Origin: Acidobacteriota bacterium
Lineage (GTDB): Bacteria; Acidobacteriota; Terriglobia; Terriglobales; Acidobacteriaceae
Assembly: GCA_003225005.1 (NCBI GenBank)
Contig: QIAN01000027.1
Location: forward strand, 1 to 59,373
Direction: 5' to 3'
DNA length: 59,373 nt
Below are positions 1 through 10,190 of this stretch, piece by piece (within the stretch, counting starts at the first letter, position 1; every line of letters begins with the position of its first letter). The notes beneath the pieces are model-generated. The model was not told the DNA's origin, ran no database searches, and saw nothing but the letters and a program-made list of their open reading frames with translations. The position numbers and the translations under genes are program-made.

Positions 1-1300
1 TAGAAGAAAAAAGGCCGAGCATTTGGTAGCTTGAGGTTGGGTTCACAACCAATCACAAACCTACTAAGGAGGCTCAGCCTTGACTCGAGTCAGCAGTATT
101 TTCTCACAAACCCTACAGTTGATCTCCCGGCTGGAGTTTGAATCTGCCGTGCGCAAGCAGGGGGCCGAACGACACGCGCGCGGTTTCAGTTGTTGGGGGC
201 AGTTCATCGCCATGCTTTTTTGCCAGCTGGGGAACGCCAAGTCGTTACGCGAGATCTGTGGAGGATTAGCGGCCAGCGAAGGAAAACTTCGTCATCTGGG
301 ACTGCCTCAGGCTCCCGCTCGTGCGACGCTGGCCTACGCCAATAAACATCGGCCTTGGCAGTTGTATCGGACGGTGTTCGATCAGTTGCTGGCGAAGTGT
401 CAGAGTCTGGTGGCCAGCCAACCAGGAACGCGCAAGAAGAAGAAGTTTCGTTTCAAGAACCCTTTGATGAGCTTGGACGCCTCGGTGATCGATCTCTGCG
501 CCACGATGTTTGACTGGGCGAAGTTTCGCCTGACCAAAGGAGCGGTGAAGCTGCATTTGCTGCTGGACCACGACGGGTACCTGCCGTCTTTTGCGGTCAT
601 CACCGAGGGCAAAAAGCATGAGGTACGGGTGGCGCGGCAGATGCGATTCACGCCCGGGACCATTCTGGTGTTTGACCGGGGCTACACGGACTACGAGTGG
701 TTTGTGAGTTTGATCAAGCAAGGGGTTTATTTCGTGACCCGTCTGAAAGAAAATGCGGACTACGGGGTGGTGGAGGAACTCACGGTTCCGCAGCGGCGGG
801 GCGTGCTGCGTGACCAAGTGATTTTTTTCTATAAGCTGGCGCAGGCCGGCACCGATGCCTACTTCCGACGGATCGAGTTCTACGATGAAGAGCGCGATCG
901 GGTACTGGTGTTTCTGACCAGCCATAGAGAGCTGGCCGCAGCCACCATCGCTGCGGTATACAAGGAGCGGTGGCAGATAGAGTTGTTTTTTCGTGCCCTG
1001 AAACAGTCGCTGCGAGTAAAAACCTTTGTGGGAACTTCGGCCCAAGCGCTGAAGACGCAACTCTGGACGGCGCTGATCGCCATGCTGCTGGTGAAATACT
1101 TGCAGTTGAAGTCAACCTTTGGTTGGTCGCTTTCCAATCTGGTGGCGCTGCTGCGCCAACAACTGTTTGTCTACCGCGATCTGTGGGTGTGGATCGATAA
1201 TCCTTTCCAGCCACCGCCGATACTGGAAACCCTGCCCGAGCAGTTGGCGTTGCAGCTTGCCAAGTAGGTTAAAGATGTTGGACAGCAGAAACCATCTCAC
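1..1300 (+). mobile_element. IS4-family insertion sequence, ends not resolved
   Basis: A single transposase gene occupies nearly all of this stretch, as expected of a simple insertion sequence. The window starts only 79 bases before the gene, so the left end may lie outside. I could not match an inverted repeat between the first 60 bases and the 60 bases after the stop codon, nor identify a target duplication, so the limits given are nominal. Confidence 0.5.
80..1267 (+). CDS. IS4-family DDE transposase
   Basis: Transposase catalysing excision and insertion of its element. The 395-residue protein carries the IS4 signature Y-2-R-3-E-6-K intact near its C-terminus (YKERWQIELFFRALKQ), and the earlier catalytic aspartates sit in SLDASVIDL and FDRGYTDYEWF. 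The start is TTG, preceded by a strong AAGGAGG at 67-73. The length is normal for the family and there is no internal stop, so it looks intact and possibly active. Nothing around it suggests a passenger gene. Confidence 0.95.
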   Translation: MTRVSSIFSQTLQLISRLEFESAVRKQGAERHARGFSCWGQFIAMLFCQLGNAKSLREICGGLAASEGKLRHLGLPQAPARATLAYANKHRPWQLYRTVFDQLLAKCQSLVASQPGTRKKKKFRFKNPLMSLDASVIDLCATMFDWAKFRLTKGAVKLHLLLDHDGYLPSFAVITEGKKHEVRVARQMRFTPGTILVFDRGYTDYEWFVSLIKQGVYFVTRLKENADYGVVEELTVPQRRGVLRDQVIFFYKLAQAGTDAYFRRIEFYDEERDRVLVFLTSHRELAAATIAAVYKERWQIELFFRALKQSLRVKTFVGTSAQALKTQLWTALIAMLLVKYLQLKSTFGWSLSNLVALLRQQLFVYRDLWVWIDNPFQPPPILETLPEQLALQLAK

Positions 1301-1774
1301 ATCCCAAAAATAACGCGATTACGAGTTTTTCAGGGGAGAGCGAACTTAGACAGCATCGAATCGACAGCGACACTTCGGAATGGCCAACCTGCCCTCCGCG
1401 CAGGCCCCCAAGGGTGAGTTATGCGCTGTATTTTCGCGATTGCCGAGCCGAATTCTCAGTTAATTTGGACAGCAGTGAAGTCGTATGGAATGTTGGACTC
1501 GCGCAAGTCGAGTTGGGATGCAGCACAGTTGTCTCGAAATTGTTAAATGATTGTTTGCAGCTTAGCTACTTCATTCCGGCCACGAATGCCGGTGGACCGC
1601 GACATTCGCCGACGGCATGGTGGATTCCACATCTCTGCCCGTCTTTTGTTACCCAGTACTGAAACTCGAGGTCCGGGGTGCCAGCGGCGCTCAATCCCAT
1701 TTCGGAGTGTTTACAACATCAGTTATTCCGAGTGCGCCCACTCTCCCAGTTTTTGTGCCACGGTTCGCGTCCTC
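1268..1774. other. Intergenic stretch right of the transposase
   Basis: No convincing gene in about 500 bases. Reading frames are open in places but resemble nothing. An 11-base direct repeat TTGGACAGCAG occurs at 1278-1288 and 1465-1475; its meaning is unknown. The right end of the insertion sequence and the promoter of the next gene should be in here. Confidence 0.4.
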
Positions 1775-2524
1775 ATGGATATAATATGGCGATTTCACAG
1801 GCTTGATCCTGGCTGCATCGGAGGCCCATTGGGCCTGTCGCTCGATACTCGGGAGGTTGGGCGCGTCACCATCGTGCGCTGCAACGGGCGAATTGTTGCG
1901 GGTAGCGAGAGCGAGTCTCTGCGCGCACACGTGGCCTGGTTGTTGCGCGACCGCCGCGCCATCGTCCTGCACCTGGGCGACGTCGGATTCATTGACAGCA
2001 GTGGTCTGGGCACCATGGTCCGCACTCTGACCAGCACCCGCCAGGCCCGCGGAGACCTGAAGCTCTGTGACCTGCCGGAACATGTTCGCAAAGTTCTGGA
2101 GATGTCGCACCTGACAAAGGTGTTTGACACGCACGAATCGGAGGAGAAGGCGGTCGCGGCCTTTTACCTTCCCGGAGCCCGTGCCGAGACACCTGTCCCC
2201 ACCAGTCGCAGTGTCCTGTGCCTCGACCGCAATGCCGACGTGCTCGCGTACTTGCGCGAACTGCTGCGCGGCGCCGGATACGACGTCCACACCACCAGCT
2301 ACTTGCGCGACACTTTGATCCTAATGCGCGTCACGCATTTTGATCTCCTGCTGGTAGGTCCCGACATGACCGCGTCCCCGGCCACGCAGCAAGCCTTCCA
2401 GGCAGCGCGCGCCAGCCTTGCGGTGATCGACCTGGGCAGCGAGTTTTCCACCCGCGATGCCGGTGAAGCCGGCGCGGGATTACTGCAACAGATCGAGGCT
2501 CGGCTCAACCCGAAGAGCCGCTGA
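1775..2524 (+). CDS. STAS-domain protein with a degenerate receiver-like C-terminus
   Basis: Probable anti-sigma-factor-antagonist-type signalling protein. From the ATG at 1775 it has 249 residues. Residues ~20-115 form a STAS domain with the typical phosphorylation-site context (VGFIDSSGLGTMVRTL). Residues ~148-245 resemble a response-regulator receiver fold (SVLCLDRNADVLAYLREL) without an obvious phospho-acceptor aspartate, so the second domain may be structural or bind a partner. The frame is open back to 1547, but that extension looks non-coding. A TTG at 1829 behind GGAGG is an alternative start. It stands alone, with no kinase or sigma factor beside it, so its partner is unknown. Confidence 0.75.
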   Translation: MDIIWRFHRLDPGCIGGPLGLSLDTREVGRVTIVRCNGRIVAGSESESLRAHVAWLLRDRRAIVLHLGDVGFIDSSGLGTMVRTLTSTRQARGDLKLCDLPEHVRKVLEMSHLTKVFDTHESEEKAVAAFYLPGARAETPVPTSRSVLCLDRNADVLAYLRELLRGAGYDVHTTSYLRDTLILMRVTHFDLLLVGPDMTASPATQQAFQAARASLAVIDLGSEFSTRDAGEAGAGLLQQIEARLNPKSR

Positions 2525-2533
2525 CAGTAGGGC

Positions 2534-2704
2534 TCACTTCTTCAATTCCGCGGGCCAGTTCTGCACCAAGGTCAAGGGTTCGTTGCCTTCTTTCTGGCCC
2601 CCGCTGTGGATGAGGAACTTCTTGCCATCCGCGGTCACGTCGAAGGCTCCAGCCTGCCTGCCACGCGATAAGTTCTGAATAATGGGCAAACGTACCTTAC
2701 CGGA
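2534..2704 (-). pseudogene. C-terminal remnant of a TolB/WD40-like beta-propeller protein
   Basis: Read on the minus strand this gives an open 56-residue tail containing AFDVTADGKKFLIHSGG and ending EPLTLVQNWPAELKK before a stop. This is the typical end of the beta-propeller half of acidobacterial serine/threonine kinases and TolB-like proteins. A stop codon lies just upstream in the same frame and the rest of the gene is missing, so it is a truncated relic. The family assignment rests on remembered sequence patterns. Confidence 0.65.
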
Positions 2705-3066
2705 TTACGGAAGGTTTGCCCGTCATTCTCCAGGAATCGGTCGCAACCGCCAATCGAGTCTCCCGAGGAGAAGTAACGCACACCTACTGCCATCTCGCGG
2801 ATTCCCCCTTTGGCCTCCTTTGAGCAGACGGATGCTGCGATCGGCGCCTTCCAGAGGGTCAGAGAGTCTCTATAAATGGCGAGCCCCTGCCCACGCGCGA
2901 CATCGGCATCGGGCGTTTGCTTGGAAAACAAGTATTGTGGATGGCGAAGGCTCAAGATTCCGCGATGTCGGCTGGCTTCCAGAGGAGGTGTTGGACATAC
3001 TTGATATGATCGCTGAGCCGGCTCCAAGATTGGAACGGAAGCGGAAGCCAGAGAGGCATGGACGCC
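2705..3066. other. Spacer with no clear gene
   Basis: Three minus frames and the plus frames were read. None gives a recognisable protein, although the stretch probably includes scrambled parts of the propeller gene whose tail lies at 2534-2704. The promoter for the following plus-strand gene should be near its end; a GAGAGG ribosome-binding site precedes the ATG at 3067. Confidence 0.4.
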
Positions 3067-4395
3067 ATGAATCGTACGGTTCTTACTTTGCTGTTTGCAG
3101 TCTGTTCGGCAGCGTGTCTTTTTGCGCAGATGGGGAATATGAATGCGCCGACGTTTACGAAAGATGTCGCGCCGATCCTACAGAAAAACTGCCAAAGCTG
3201 CCATAGACCGGGCGAGGCTGCTCCCTTTTCCATGCTCACTTATGAAGAGACCCGGCCCTGGGCGGGAGCCATGAAGCTGGCCGTGCGGCAGAAACTGATG
3301 CCACCCTGGTTTGCCGATCCGCAGGTTGGACATTTCGCCAATGATAGGGCGCTCTCTCAAAAAGACAGCGATACCATTGTGGCTTGGGTGACCGCCGGGG
3401 CGCCTAAAGGCGACCCTAAGGACATGCCCGCTCCTGTGAACTTTGTGGAAGGATGGGGCATTCCGAAACCGGATATGATTTTTCAGTTGCCCAAAGAATT
3501 CTCCGTCCCGGAATCGGGGATGGTTGAGTACCAATACGCCATTGTGCCAACCGGCTTCACGGAAGATAAGTGGGTTCAGGCCGTAGAAGTCCGGCCAACC
3601 GAGCGCTCCGTGGTTCACCACATCATCGGTTATATTCGTGAACCCGGATCCAATTACTTTAAAGATCAAAAGCCAGAAGTCTTCTTCGAAGCCGTGCCCG
3701 CCAAAGTGGATCAGAACGTTGACACGAGCGCCCTGCCCAGCGATTTCCTGGTTGGCTATGCTCCGGGTCAGCCGGCGGAGATCTTACCGGTCGGCGAGGC
3801 GAAACTGGTGAAAGCCGGTTCCGACATTGTGTTCGAGGTTCACTACACACCCAATGGAAAGGCCGTGATGGACCGTACCAAACTCGGTTTGGTTTTCGCC
3901 AAAGAGGCACCGAAAAAACGAGTCCAGACCTTGTCGGCGAGCAATGGCACTTTCAAAATTCCTCCCGGCGATCCCAACTACCGTGTGGACGCTTCGTTTG
4001 AAATACGCAAGGAGGTGATACTGGCCTCGATTCATCCGCACATGCACGCCCGAGGAAAGGATTTCGAATATCGCGTGGTGTTCCCGAGTGGTGAGACGCG
4101 GACGATCCTGCGCGTGCCGCAGTACAACTGGCACTGGCAGCTTTGGTACAACCTCGACGAGCCTATTGTGCTGCCCCCAGGGGCTCGGATTGAATGCACC
4201 GCGCATTTCGACAATTCGCCGAACAATCCCGAGAATCCAGACCCTACGAAGACGGTGATTTGGGGTCAGCAGAGCTGGGACGAGATGATGGTCGGCTTCT
4301 TCAACCTGGTTTACGACCCGCGGCTATCTCCCAAGGATCTGTTACCGGAAAAGAAAGACGTTGCGAAGAGTAAGGTTTCAGTCGCGGGTAAATGA
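3067..4395 (+). CDS. Secreted c-type cytochrome fused to a PHM-like copper monooxygenase fold
   Basis: Periplasmic or secreted redox protein of 442 residues. A signal peptide (residues 1-21) is followed by one heme c site, CQSCH at 42-46, and then by a domain resembling peptidylglycine/dopamine monooxygenases. All six copper-ligand equivalents appear present: His184-His185 in VVHHIIGYI and His259 in FEVHYTP for the first copper; HPH at 323-325 and Met407 in SWDEMMVGFF for the second. The heme may deliver electrons that ascorbate supplies in animal enzymes (inference). The substrate is unknown. The start at 3067 fits GAGAGG better than the ATG at 3058. The ThuA-type and sugar-isomerase-type genes follow on the same strand. 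Confidence 0.8.
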   Translation: MNRTVLTLLFAVCSAACLFAQMGNMNAPTFTKDVAPILQKNCQSCHRPGEAAPFSMLTYEETRPWAGAMKLAVRQKLMPPWFADPQVGHFANDRALSQKDSDTIVAWVTAGAPKGDPKDMPAPVNFVEGWGIPKPDMIFQLPKEFSVPESGMVEYQYAIVPTGFTEDKWVQAVEVRPTERSVVHHIIGYIREPGSNYFKDQKPEVFFEAVPAKVDQNVDTSALPSDFLVGYAPGQPAEILPVGEAKLVKAGSDIVFEVHYTPNGKAVMDRTKLGLVFAKEAPKKRVQTLSASNGTFKIPPGDPNYRVDASFEIRKEVILASIHPHMHARGKDFEYRVVFPSGETRTILRVPQYNWHWQLWYNLDEPIVLPPGARIECTAHFDNSPNNPENPDPTKTVIWGQQSWDEMMVGFFNLVYDPRLSPKDLLPEKKDVAKSKVSVAGK

Positions 4396-4434
4396 CGCCG
4401 CAAACCGAAAGGTAGACCGTCGGACAACTCCAAT

Positions 4435-5253
4435 ATGAAGATTGCCCCTCGCACACTTGTGATCATCGCTGTCCTCGGTGCATTTTCACCGGGCCGATCT
4501 GCCACGCCGGAGAAGAAACACATCCTGGTCATCGGGGAAGAAAAGGGATACCGGCACGAATCGGTATCGCACGCTATGGCTACCGTCGAACGTCTGGGGA
4601 CCGAGACTGGCTTGTGGGATTCCACTATCCGCACTGACGCCGAGGCGTTGACCAAGAAAAAACTCGAGTACAACGCCAAGAATCTCAACAACTTCGATGC
4701 CGTGTTTTTTTTCACCGGCGGGGATCTGGAAATGGACGCCCAGCAAAAGTCTGACTTCCTGTCCTTCATCCATGAGGACGGAAAGGGTTTCATCGGCATT
4801 CATAGTGCGGCAATTACTTTTGTCGACTGGCCAGAGTATGGGGAGATGATCGGCGGTTATTACGATGAACACCCCTGGGGGACATTCGACGCACCCATCA
4901 TCGTAGAAGACCCGGCATTCCCCGGAATGCAGCAATGGCCAAAATCCTTCGTGCTGCGTGACGAAATCTATCAGATGAGGAACTATTCGCGGGACAAAGT
5001 CCGTGTGCTCATGCGACTTGATGCGGCCCAGATCGACGTCGGAAGTAAAAACGTCCATCGTACCGATCGCGACTTCGCCGTCACGTGGGCCAGGATGTAT
5101 GGCAAGGGACGCGTGTACTATACGACGCTGGGACACCTGCAAGACAACTGGGACAAACCGGAATTCCAGAAGATGATCATCGAAGCCATCAAGTGGACAA
5201 CTGGGATCACCAGTGCAGACACAACTCCGCGGCCTCTGCCTCGAGGTCAGTAG
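4435..5253 (+). CDS. ThuA-domain protein (trehalose-utilisation type), secreted
   Basis: A 272-residue protein with an N-terminal signal peptide (to about residue 23), then a ThuA/class-I-glutaminase-like fold: HILVIGEEKGYRHES near the start, FTGGDLEMDAQQ and FIGIHSAAITF in the middle, and a conserved MYGKGRVYYTTLGH near the end. ThuA proteins take part in oxidation of disaccharides such as trehalose, and many secreted acidobacterial and planctomycete members sit near sugar isomerases, as here. The gap to the upstream gene is 39 bases, so one operon is likely. The exact reaction is not predictable. Confidence 0.85.
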   Translation: MKIAPRTLVIIAVLGAFSPGRSATPEKKHILVIGEEKGYRHESVSHAMATVERLGTETGLWDSTIRTDAEALTKKKLEYNAKNLNNFDAVFFFTGGDLEMDAQQKSDFLSFIHEDGKGFIGIHSAAITFVDWPEYGEMIGGYYDEHPWGTFDAPIIVEDPAFPGMQQWPKSFVLRDEIYQMRNYSRDKVRVLMRLDAAQIDVGSKNVHRTDRDFAVTWARMYGKGRVYYTTLGHLQDNWDKPEFQKMIIEAIKWTTGITSADTTPRPLPRGQ

Positions 5254-5295
5254 ACTTGTAACCGGACAGCCCCCACCGGAGGGATTCGACAGTCA

Positions 5296-6126
5296 ATGAT
5301 TCCTTCAGAAAACGCCGCGAATAGCAGTATGTCTCGCAGGACCTTCGGCAAACTCGCTGCCGTTGGATTGGTTGCGTCGGCGGTGCCGCTTCATGGGTCC
5401 AGTAAACTCGACATAGGCATTGGCACGTACAGCTATCACAACTTAACTCTCGATGACATGATCGCCCAACTCAACGCTTTGAACATATCCGAGATCGAGA
5501 TGTCACGGGGCGAATTCATGGTCATGAACCATCCCGGCGATGATCTGTTCCACGCAGCCCGGACCAAGCTGGATCGCGCCGGGATTCGCTGCGTCTCCTA
5601 TTACAGTGCGACCATCAAAGACGGTCAGGATCTCGAGAATGCGCTGCGCTTCGCGAAGATTCTGGGATCGCAAAATGTCAGCGGCGATGCCACCGGCAAC
5701 ATCCTTACCCGCATTGATCAGGGTTGCTCGCAAGACGGTTTGACCTTCGGTATCCATAATCATTTCTTCAAAGGAGAGAAATTCGCGTACGAGAACCCGG
5801 AGGATGTTCTCAGAGCGTTGGCAGGACTCTCGAACACCGTTGGCGCCACCGCGGACGTTGGGCATTTCGCATCCTGCGGCTACGACACCGTCGAAGCGAT
5901 CCGCAAACTAGGTTCTCGCCTGAAACTGGTGCACCTTAAAGACGTTGAGGCTTCCGGCGGCGAAGTCAATGTGTTGCTGGGAAAAGGGATCTCGAAGATT
6001 CCCGAAGTCATGCGAGAACTGCACCGCCAGAATTTCGCTCACCTGATCGCGATCGAATATGAAAAAGAAGGCGATGTGAACCGCGACATGAAAGCGGATG
6101 TGGAATTTGCCCGAAAGTTTGCCTAG
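5296..6126 (+). CDS. Sugar phosphate isomerase/epimerase-like TIM-barrel protein, Tat-exported
   Basis: A 276-residue xylose-isomerase-like TIM barrel (AP-endonuclease-2 family). The N-terminus carries SRRTFGK followed by a hydrophobic stretch, matching the twin-arginine export signal. Barrel strands are visible at IGIGTYSYHNL, FGIHNHFFKG, ATADVGHFASCGYD, LKLVHLKDVE and IAIEYEKEGD, where His, Asp and Glu would bind a metal. GGAGGG lies 12 bases before the ATG. It follows the ThuA gene by 42 bases. Together the two suggest periplasmic conversion of a sugar or cyclitol derivative, with the substrate unknown. Confidence 0.82.
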   Translation: MIPSENAANSSMSRRTFGKLAAVGLVASAVPLHGSSKLDIGIGTYSYHNLTLDDMIAQLNALNISEIEMSRGEFMVMNHPGDDLFHAARTKLDRAGIRCVSYYSATIKDGQDLENALRFAKILGSQNVSGDATGNILTRIDQGCSQDGLTFGIHNHFFKGEKFAYENPEDVLRALAGLSNTVGATADVGHFASCGYDTVEAIRKLGSRLKLVHLKDVEASGGEVNVLLGKGISKIPEVMRELHRQNFAHLIAIEYEKEGDVNRDMKADVEFARKFA

Positions 6127-6480
6127 GGGCGGCACCGAGGCTTATCGCTCAACCGCGGGCGCGCACCGTCTTTGCAGCGCTGCTTCAAATGAGGAACGCC
6201 GAGTCGGGCCGGCCCTTCCTGCAAGCGCCTAATGAATCACTCGTAGAACCCCTCGCGGGGGCGGAAACCCAAATCCGGCGGGGATGCGGCAAATCTGTGA
6301 CAGAACAGGGCCTCACTCGGCTGACTCCGGTCGCGGTTTTCGACTGACTCACCGTCGTCGACCGGCCCCACCGAGCGCTGCCGATGGTCAGAGAGAGGGG
6401 TGAGGAACAAGACTGCTTGAGCGGACGGGCTGGCGCCCTTCTGCAGTGTCCTCTAGAAAGCTGGGAACCGGTCATTTACT
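6127..6480. other. Spacer upstream of zwf
   Basis: No gene seen. It contains a GC-rich hairpin-like string (CCCCTCGCGGGGG) around 6249-6261 without a T tract, and a 15-base word GTCGCGGTTTTCGAC at 6330-6344 that recurs at 51252-51266. No riboswitch could be recognised. The zwf promoter should be here. Confidence 0.4.
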
Positions 6481-8039
<1,559 letters not shown>

Positions 8040-8043
<4 letters not shown>

Positions 8044-9050
8044 TTCTTGCAGGTGAGATCGGCGCGACGCGCACCCGGCTGGCCGCTTTCGAAACCGAAG
8101 GCAACCAGCTGCAATGCGCAGTCGAAAAGACCTACATGAGCCAGCAGCACGACGGGTTACCCGGCATTCTTGCTCACTTCATAAAAACCGAAGGCATACC
8201 TGTTCACAGCGCATGCTTCGGCGTGGCCGGCCCGGTGCGAGCCGGACGCAGCAAGATTTCCAACCTGCCCTGGGTCATCGATGCGCGGGAAATAGCCAAG
8301 CAACTCAGACTGAATTCGGTTGGACTGCTTAACGATCTGGAAGCTTACGCTTATGGAATCGATGGCCTGGAATCAAAAGACTTCATCACGTTGAGCGAGG
8401 GCGCGGAAGGCGCAGAAGGCAACCGCGCCGTCATCTCGGCCAAAACTGGACTGGGGATGGCGGGGCTGTACTGGGATGGCTTCCGGCATCATCCCTTTGC
8501 CTGCGAAGGAGGACACGCCGACTTCGCGCCCAGGAACGATGTGCAGATGGAATTGCTTGCCTACCTGCAGAAGAAGTACGGCCGCATCAGCTGTGAGCGA
8601 ATTCTCTCCGGGCCGGGGATCAAGAATATTTACGACTTTCTGCGAGATACGCACAAAGCCGAGGAGCCGGAATGGTTGCGAGCGCAGATGAGCGCCGCGC
8701 CCGATCCTCCGGCGCTGATCTCGCAAATGGCATTGGAGTCTAAGTCCGCGATCTGCGATCAGACCTTGTCAATTTTCGTCAGTGTGTTCGGCGCGGAGAC
8801 TGGAAACTGCGCGCTGAATTTCATGTCCACGGGGGGCATTTTCATCGGGGGCAGCATTGCGGCAAAGATCATACGCAAGATGAATGATCCCGTGTTCCTG
8901 GAATCCTTCCTGGACAAAGGGCGCATGGAAACCATCCTGAAGGACATGCCGGTCAAGATCGTGGCGAATGACGACTCCGGCATGATCGGGGCGGCGCGTT
9001 ACACGCTCGTCCAGAAAGCATTTCGAACAGCGAGCCGGGCTGCGGAATGA
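8040..9050 (+). CDS. glk: Glucokinase
   Basis: Phosphorylates glucose to glucose 6-phosphate with ATP in the cytoplasm. It is a 336-residue member of the bacterial Glk family (not the ROK type). The phosphate-binding start reads [13 protein letters not shown], followed by [31 protein letters not shown] and [11 protein letters not shown], the last holding the conserved catalytic context. It overlaps zwf by four bases, so the pair forms one operon supplying and consuming glucose 6-phosphate. Confidence 0.95.
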
Positions 9051-9099
9051 CACAGTCTCCCTCGGTCGCTGAAGCCCGCATCCGCTAGTCAAGGGATGA

Positions 9100-9290
9100 C
9101 ATTGTTCTAGTCAGAGCGAGACCGAGCTGAGTTTCCTGGCACATCGTAGCGTCCAGCGTCATTTTTCGGCAGGTGGGACCGTTTTCGGCGAGGGTGAACC
9201 TTGCGCGGGACTATATGTCGTCGAGTCCGTGCATATCCGCATCTTTAAGAGTTCCGCGAGCGGACGGGAGCAGCAAATGCAGCAGCACCG
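9100..9290 (+). pseudogene. Decayed CRP/FNR-family regulator (N-terminal sensor domain only)
   Basis: Reading the frame of base 9193 gives a clear cyclic-nucleotide-binding-type stretch: SFLAHRSVQRHFSAG, then GEGEPCAGLYVVES and HIRIFKSSASGREQ. This is the usual opening of CRP-family sensor domains. A stop lies just upstream at 9097-9099. After about residue 63 the similarity ends, and no DNA-binding half follows. It is therefore a remnant, with damaged start and missing C-terminus. It lies just after glk, but nothing shows they were related. Confidence 0.65.
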
Positions 9291-9358
9291 CGTGGTCGAT
9301 CGAGGGGCGACCCATCGTTCAAATCGTCCCGACAATCCTGCACCCCCCACGAGGCCAG

Positions 9359-9610
9359 TTATTCCTTTGGGCTCCGCTGCCACATAGGCACGCTCGAGTT
9401 CCATTTGTGGATCTCTTTCTTGAAATCTCGTACCGGCTTTCCGACACCCGCGCCGACCAGACCTTCCGTGGAAGACTGCAGGAGGTCGGCTACAAGTCTC
9501 TCTATTTTCGCGCGGACGCTTGCGTTGTTGAGCGCCGCTAGCAATTCAGGTTGTTGGATATGTGTGAATCCGCCACACAACGGACACTTCACCAAATCAT
9601 CGCTTATCAT
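9359..9610 (-). CDS. Small protein with a CPLCGG zinc-knuckle-like N-terminus
   Basis: An 83-residue protein. The start ATG at 9610 is supported by GGAGG six bases upstream. The opening LVKCPLCGGFTHIQQPELL holds two cysteines that could form half a zinc site. The rest is charged and probably helical, ending VRDFKKEIHKWNSSVPMWQ. Similar small proteins are recalled from Acidobacteriota, without a known function. It is flanked by decayed DNA on both sides but shows no defect itself. Confidence 0.6.
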   Translation of the reverse strand: MISDDLVKCPLCGGFTHIQQPELLAALNNASVRAKIERLVADLLQSSTEGLVGAGVGKPVRDFKKEIHKWNSSVPMWQRSPKE

Positions 9611-10190
9611 GGCTGTCCTCCAAGGGGTTCTATCCCACTGTTTGCCACCCAATTAGATGACGAACTCGCATCACAGGCAGTGACCACAGTCTCTTGCGCA
9701 AGTGACGGGAATCACGGAAGTGCACGATTACAGAAGCTGGGTCCGGGACCGCCAGCCGGAAATGCCGCTTGGCAATCAGCCGCCTCCAGCGGCTGGTGGC
9801 CGATGTCGGAGGACTCTGGTTTTTGGAGCGCATTCGACGACAAACGGTTCCAAGGTTGGTCGCGGGGAATTCTATTTGGAGCAGTCAGTCGGAATGGAAA
9901 GGTTGTCGTGGTTGTATGCATAACGCCGCCGTCGAAGTGTAGCGAGAGTGGGGTTTTGTGCTCGTACGCGCACTCGTTGCTGATGACCAAAACTGGCTTC
10001 TTACTCTCTTACGAGATTCAAGCCGAGCAATAGTGTGGAATCACAGCGTGGTGTACGTCGAGTCACTGACTTCTGATTTCTTATGACGTATTCTGACATC
10101 GTTTAATGATGTTAACTCGTAAACAATCCGCTCCCGAGTGGGTCAGCTTGCGGGCCGCACCAATCCCCAAAAAGGAAAGGAGAATCCATC
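9611..10190. other. Spacer without a recognisable gene
   Basis: About 580 bases with open frames on both strands (for example a plus frame 9702-9923) that resemble no family known to me. Some could be fragments of a PadR/MarR-type regulator, but I could not support that. A good ribosome-binding site (AAAGGAAAGGAG) near the right edge belongs to the next gene at 10191. Confidence 0.35.

Noticed and set aside
1..1340. Terminal inverted repeats of the insertion sequence
   Set aside because: Reverse-complement comparison of the two ends by eye gave no convincing match; the left end may be outside the window.
1278..1475. Direct repeat TTGGACAGCAG at 1278-1288 and 1465-1475 as a target-site duplication
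   Set aside because: Both copies are on the same side of the transposase gene, so they cannot be its target duplication.
1803..1814. TTGATCCTGGCT, identical to part of the conserved 16S rRNA 5' end
   Set aside because: Only 12 bases match and the flanking bases do not continue as rRNA; it lies at the start of a protein-coding frame, so it is chance.
6127..6480. Riboswitch or 6S-like RNA upstream of zwf
   Set aside because: Only a short GC hairpin is seen; no conserved core of any known class could be recognised.
9317..9325. GTTCAAATC resembling a tRNA T-loop
   Set aside because: The flanking bases do not form the T-stem, and no acceptor or anticodon arms are found.
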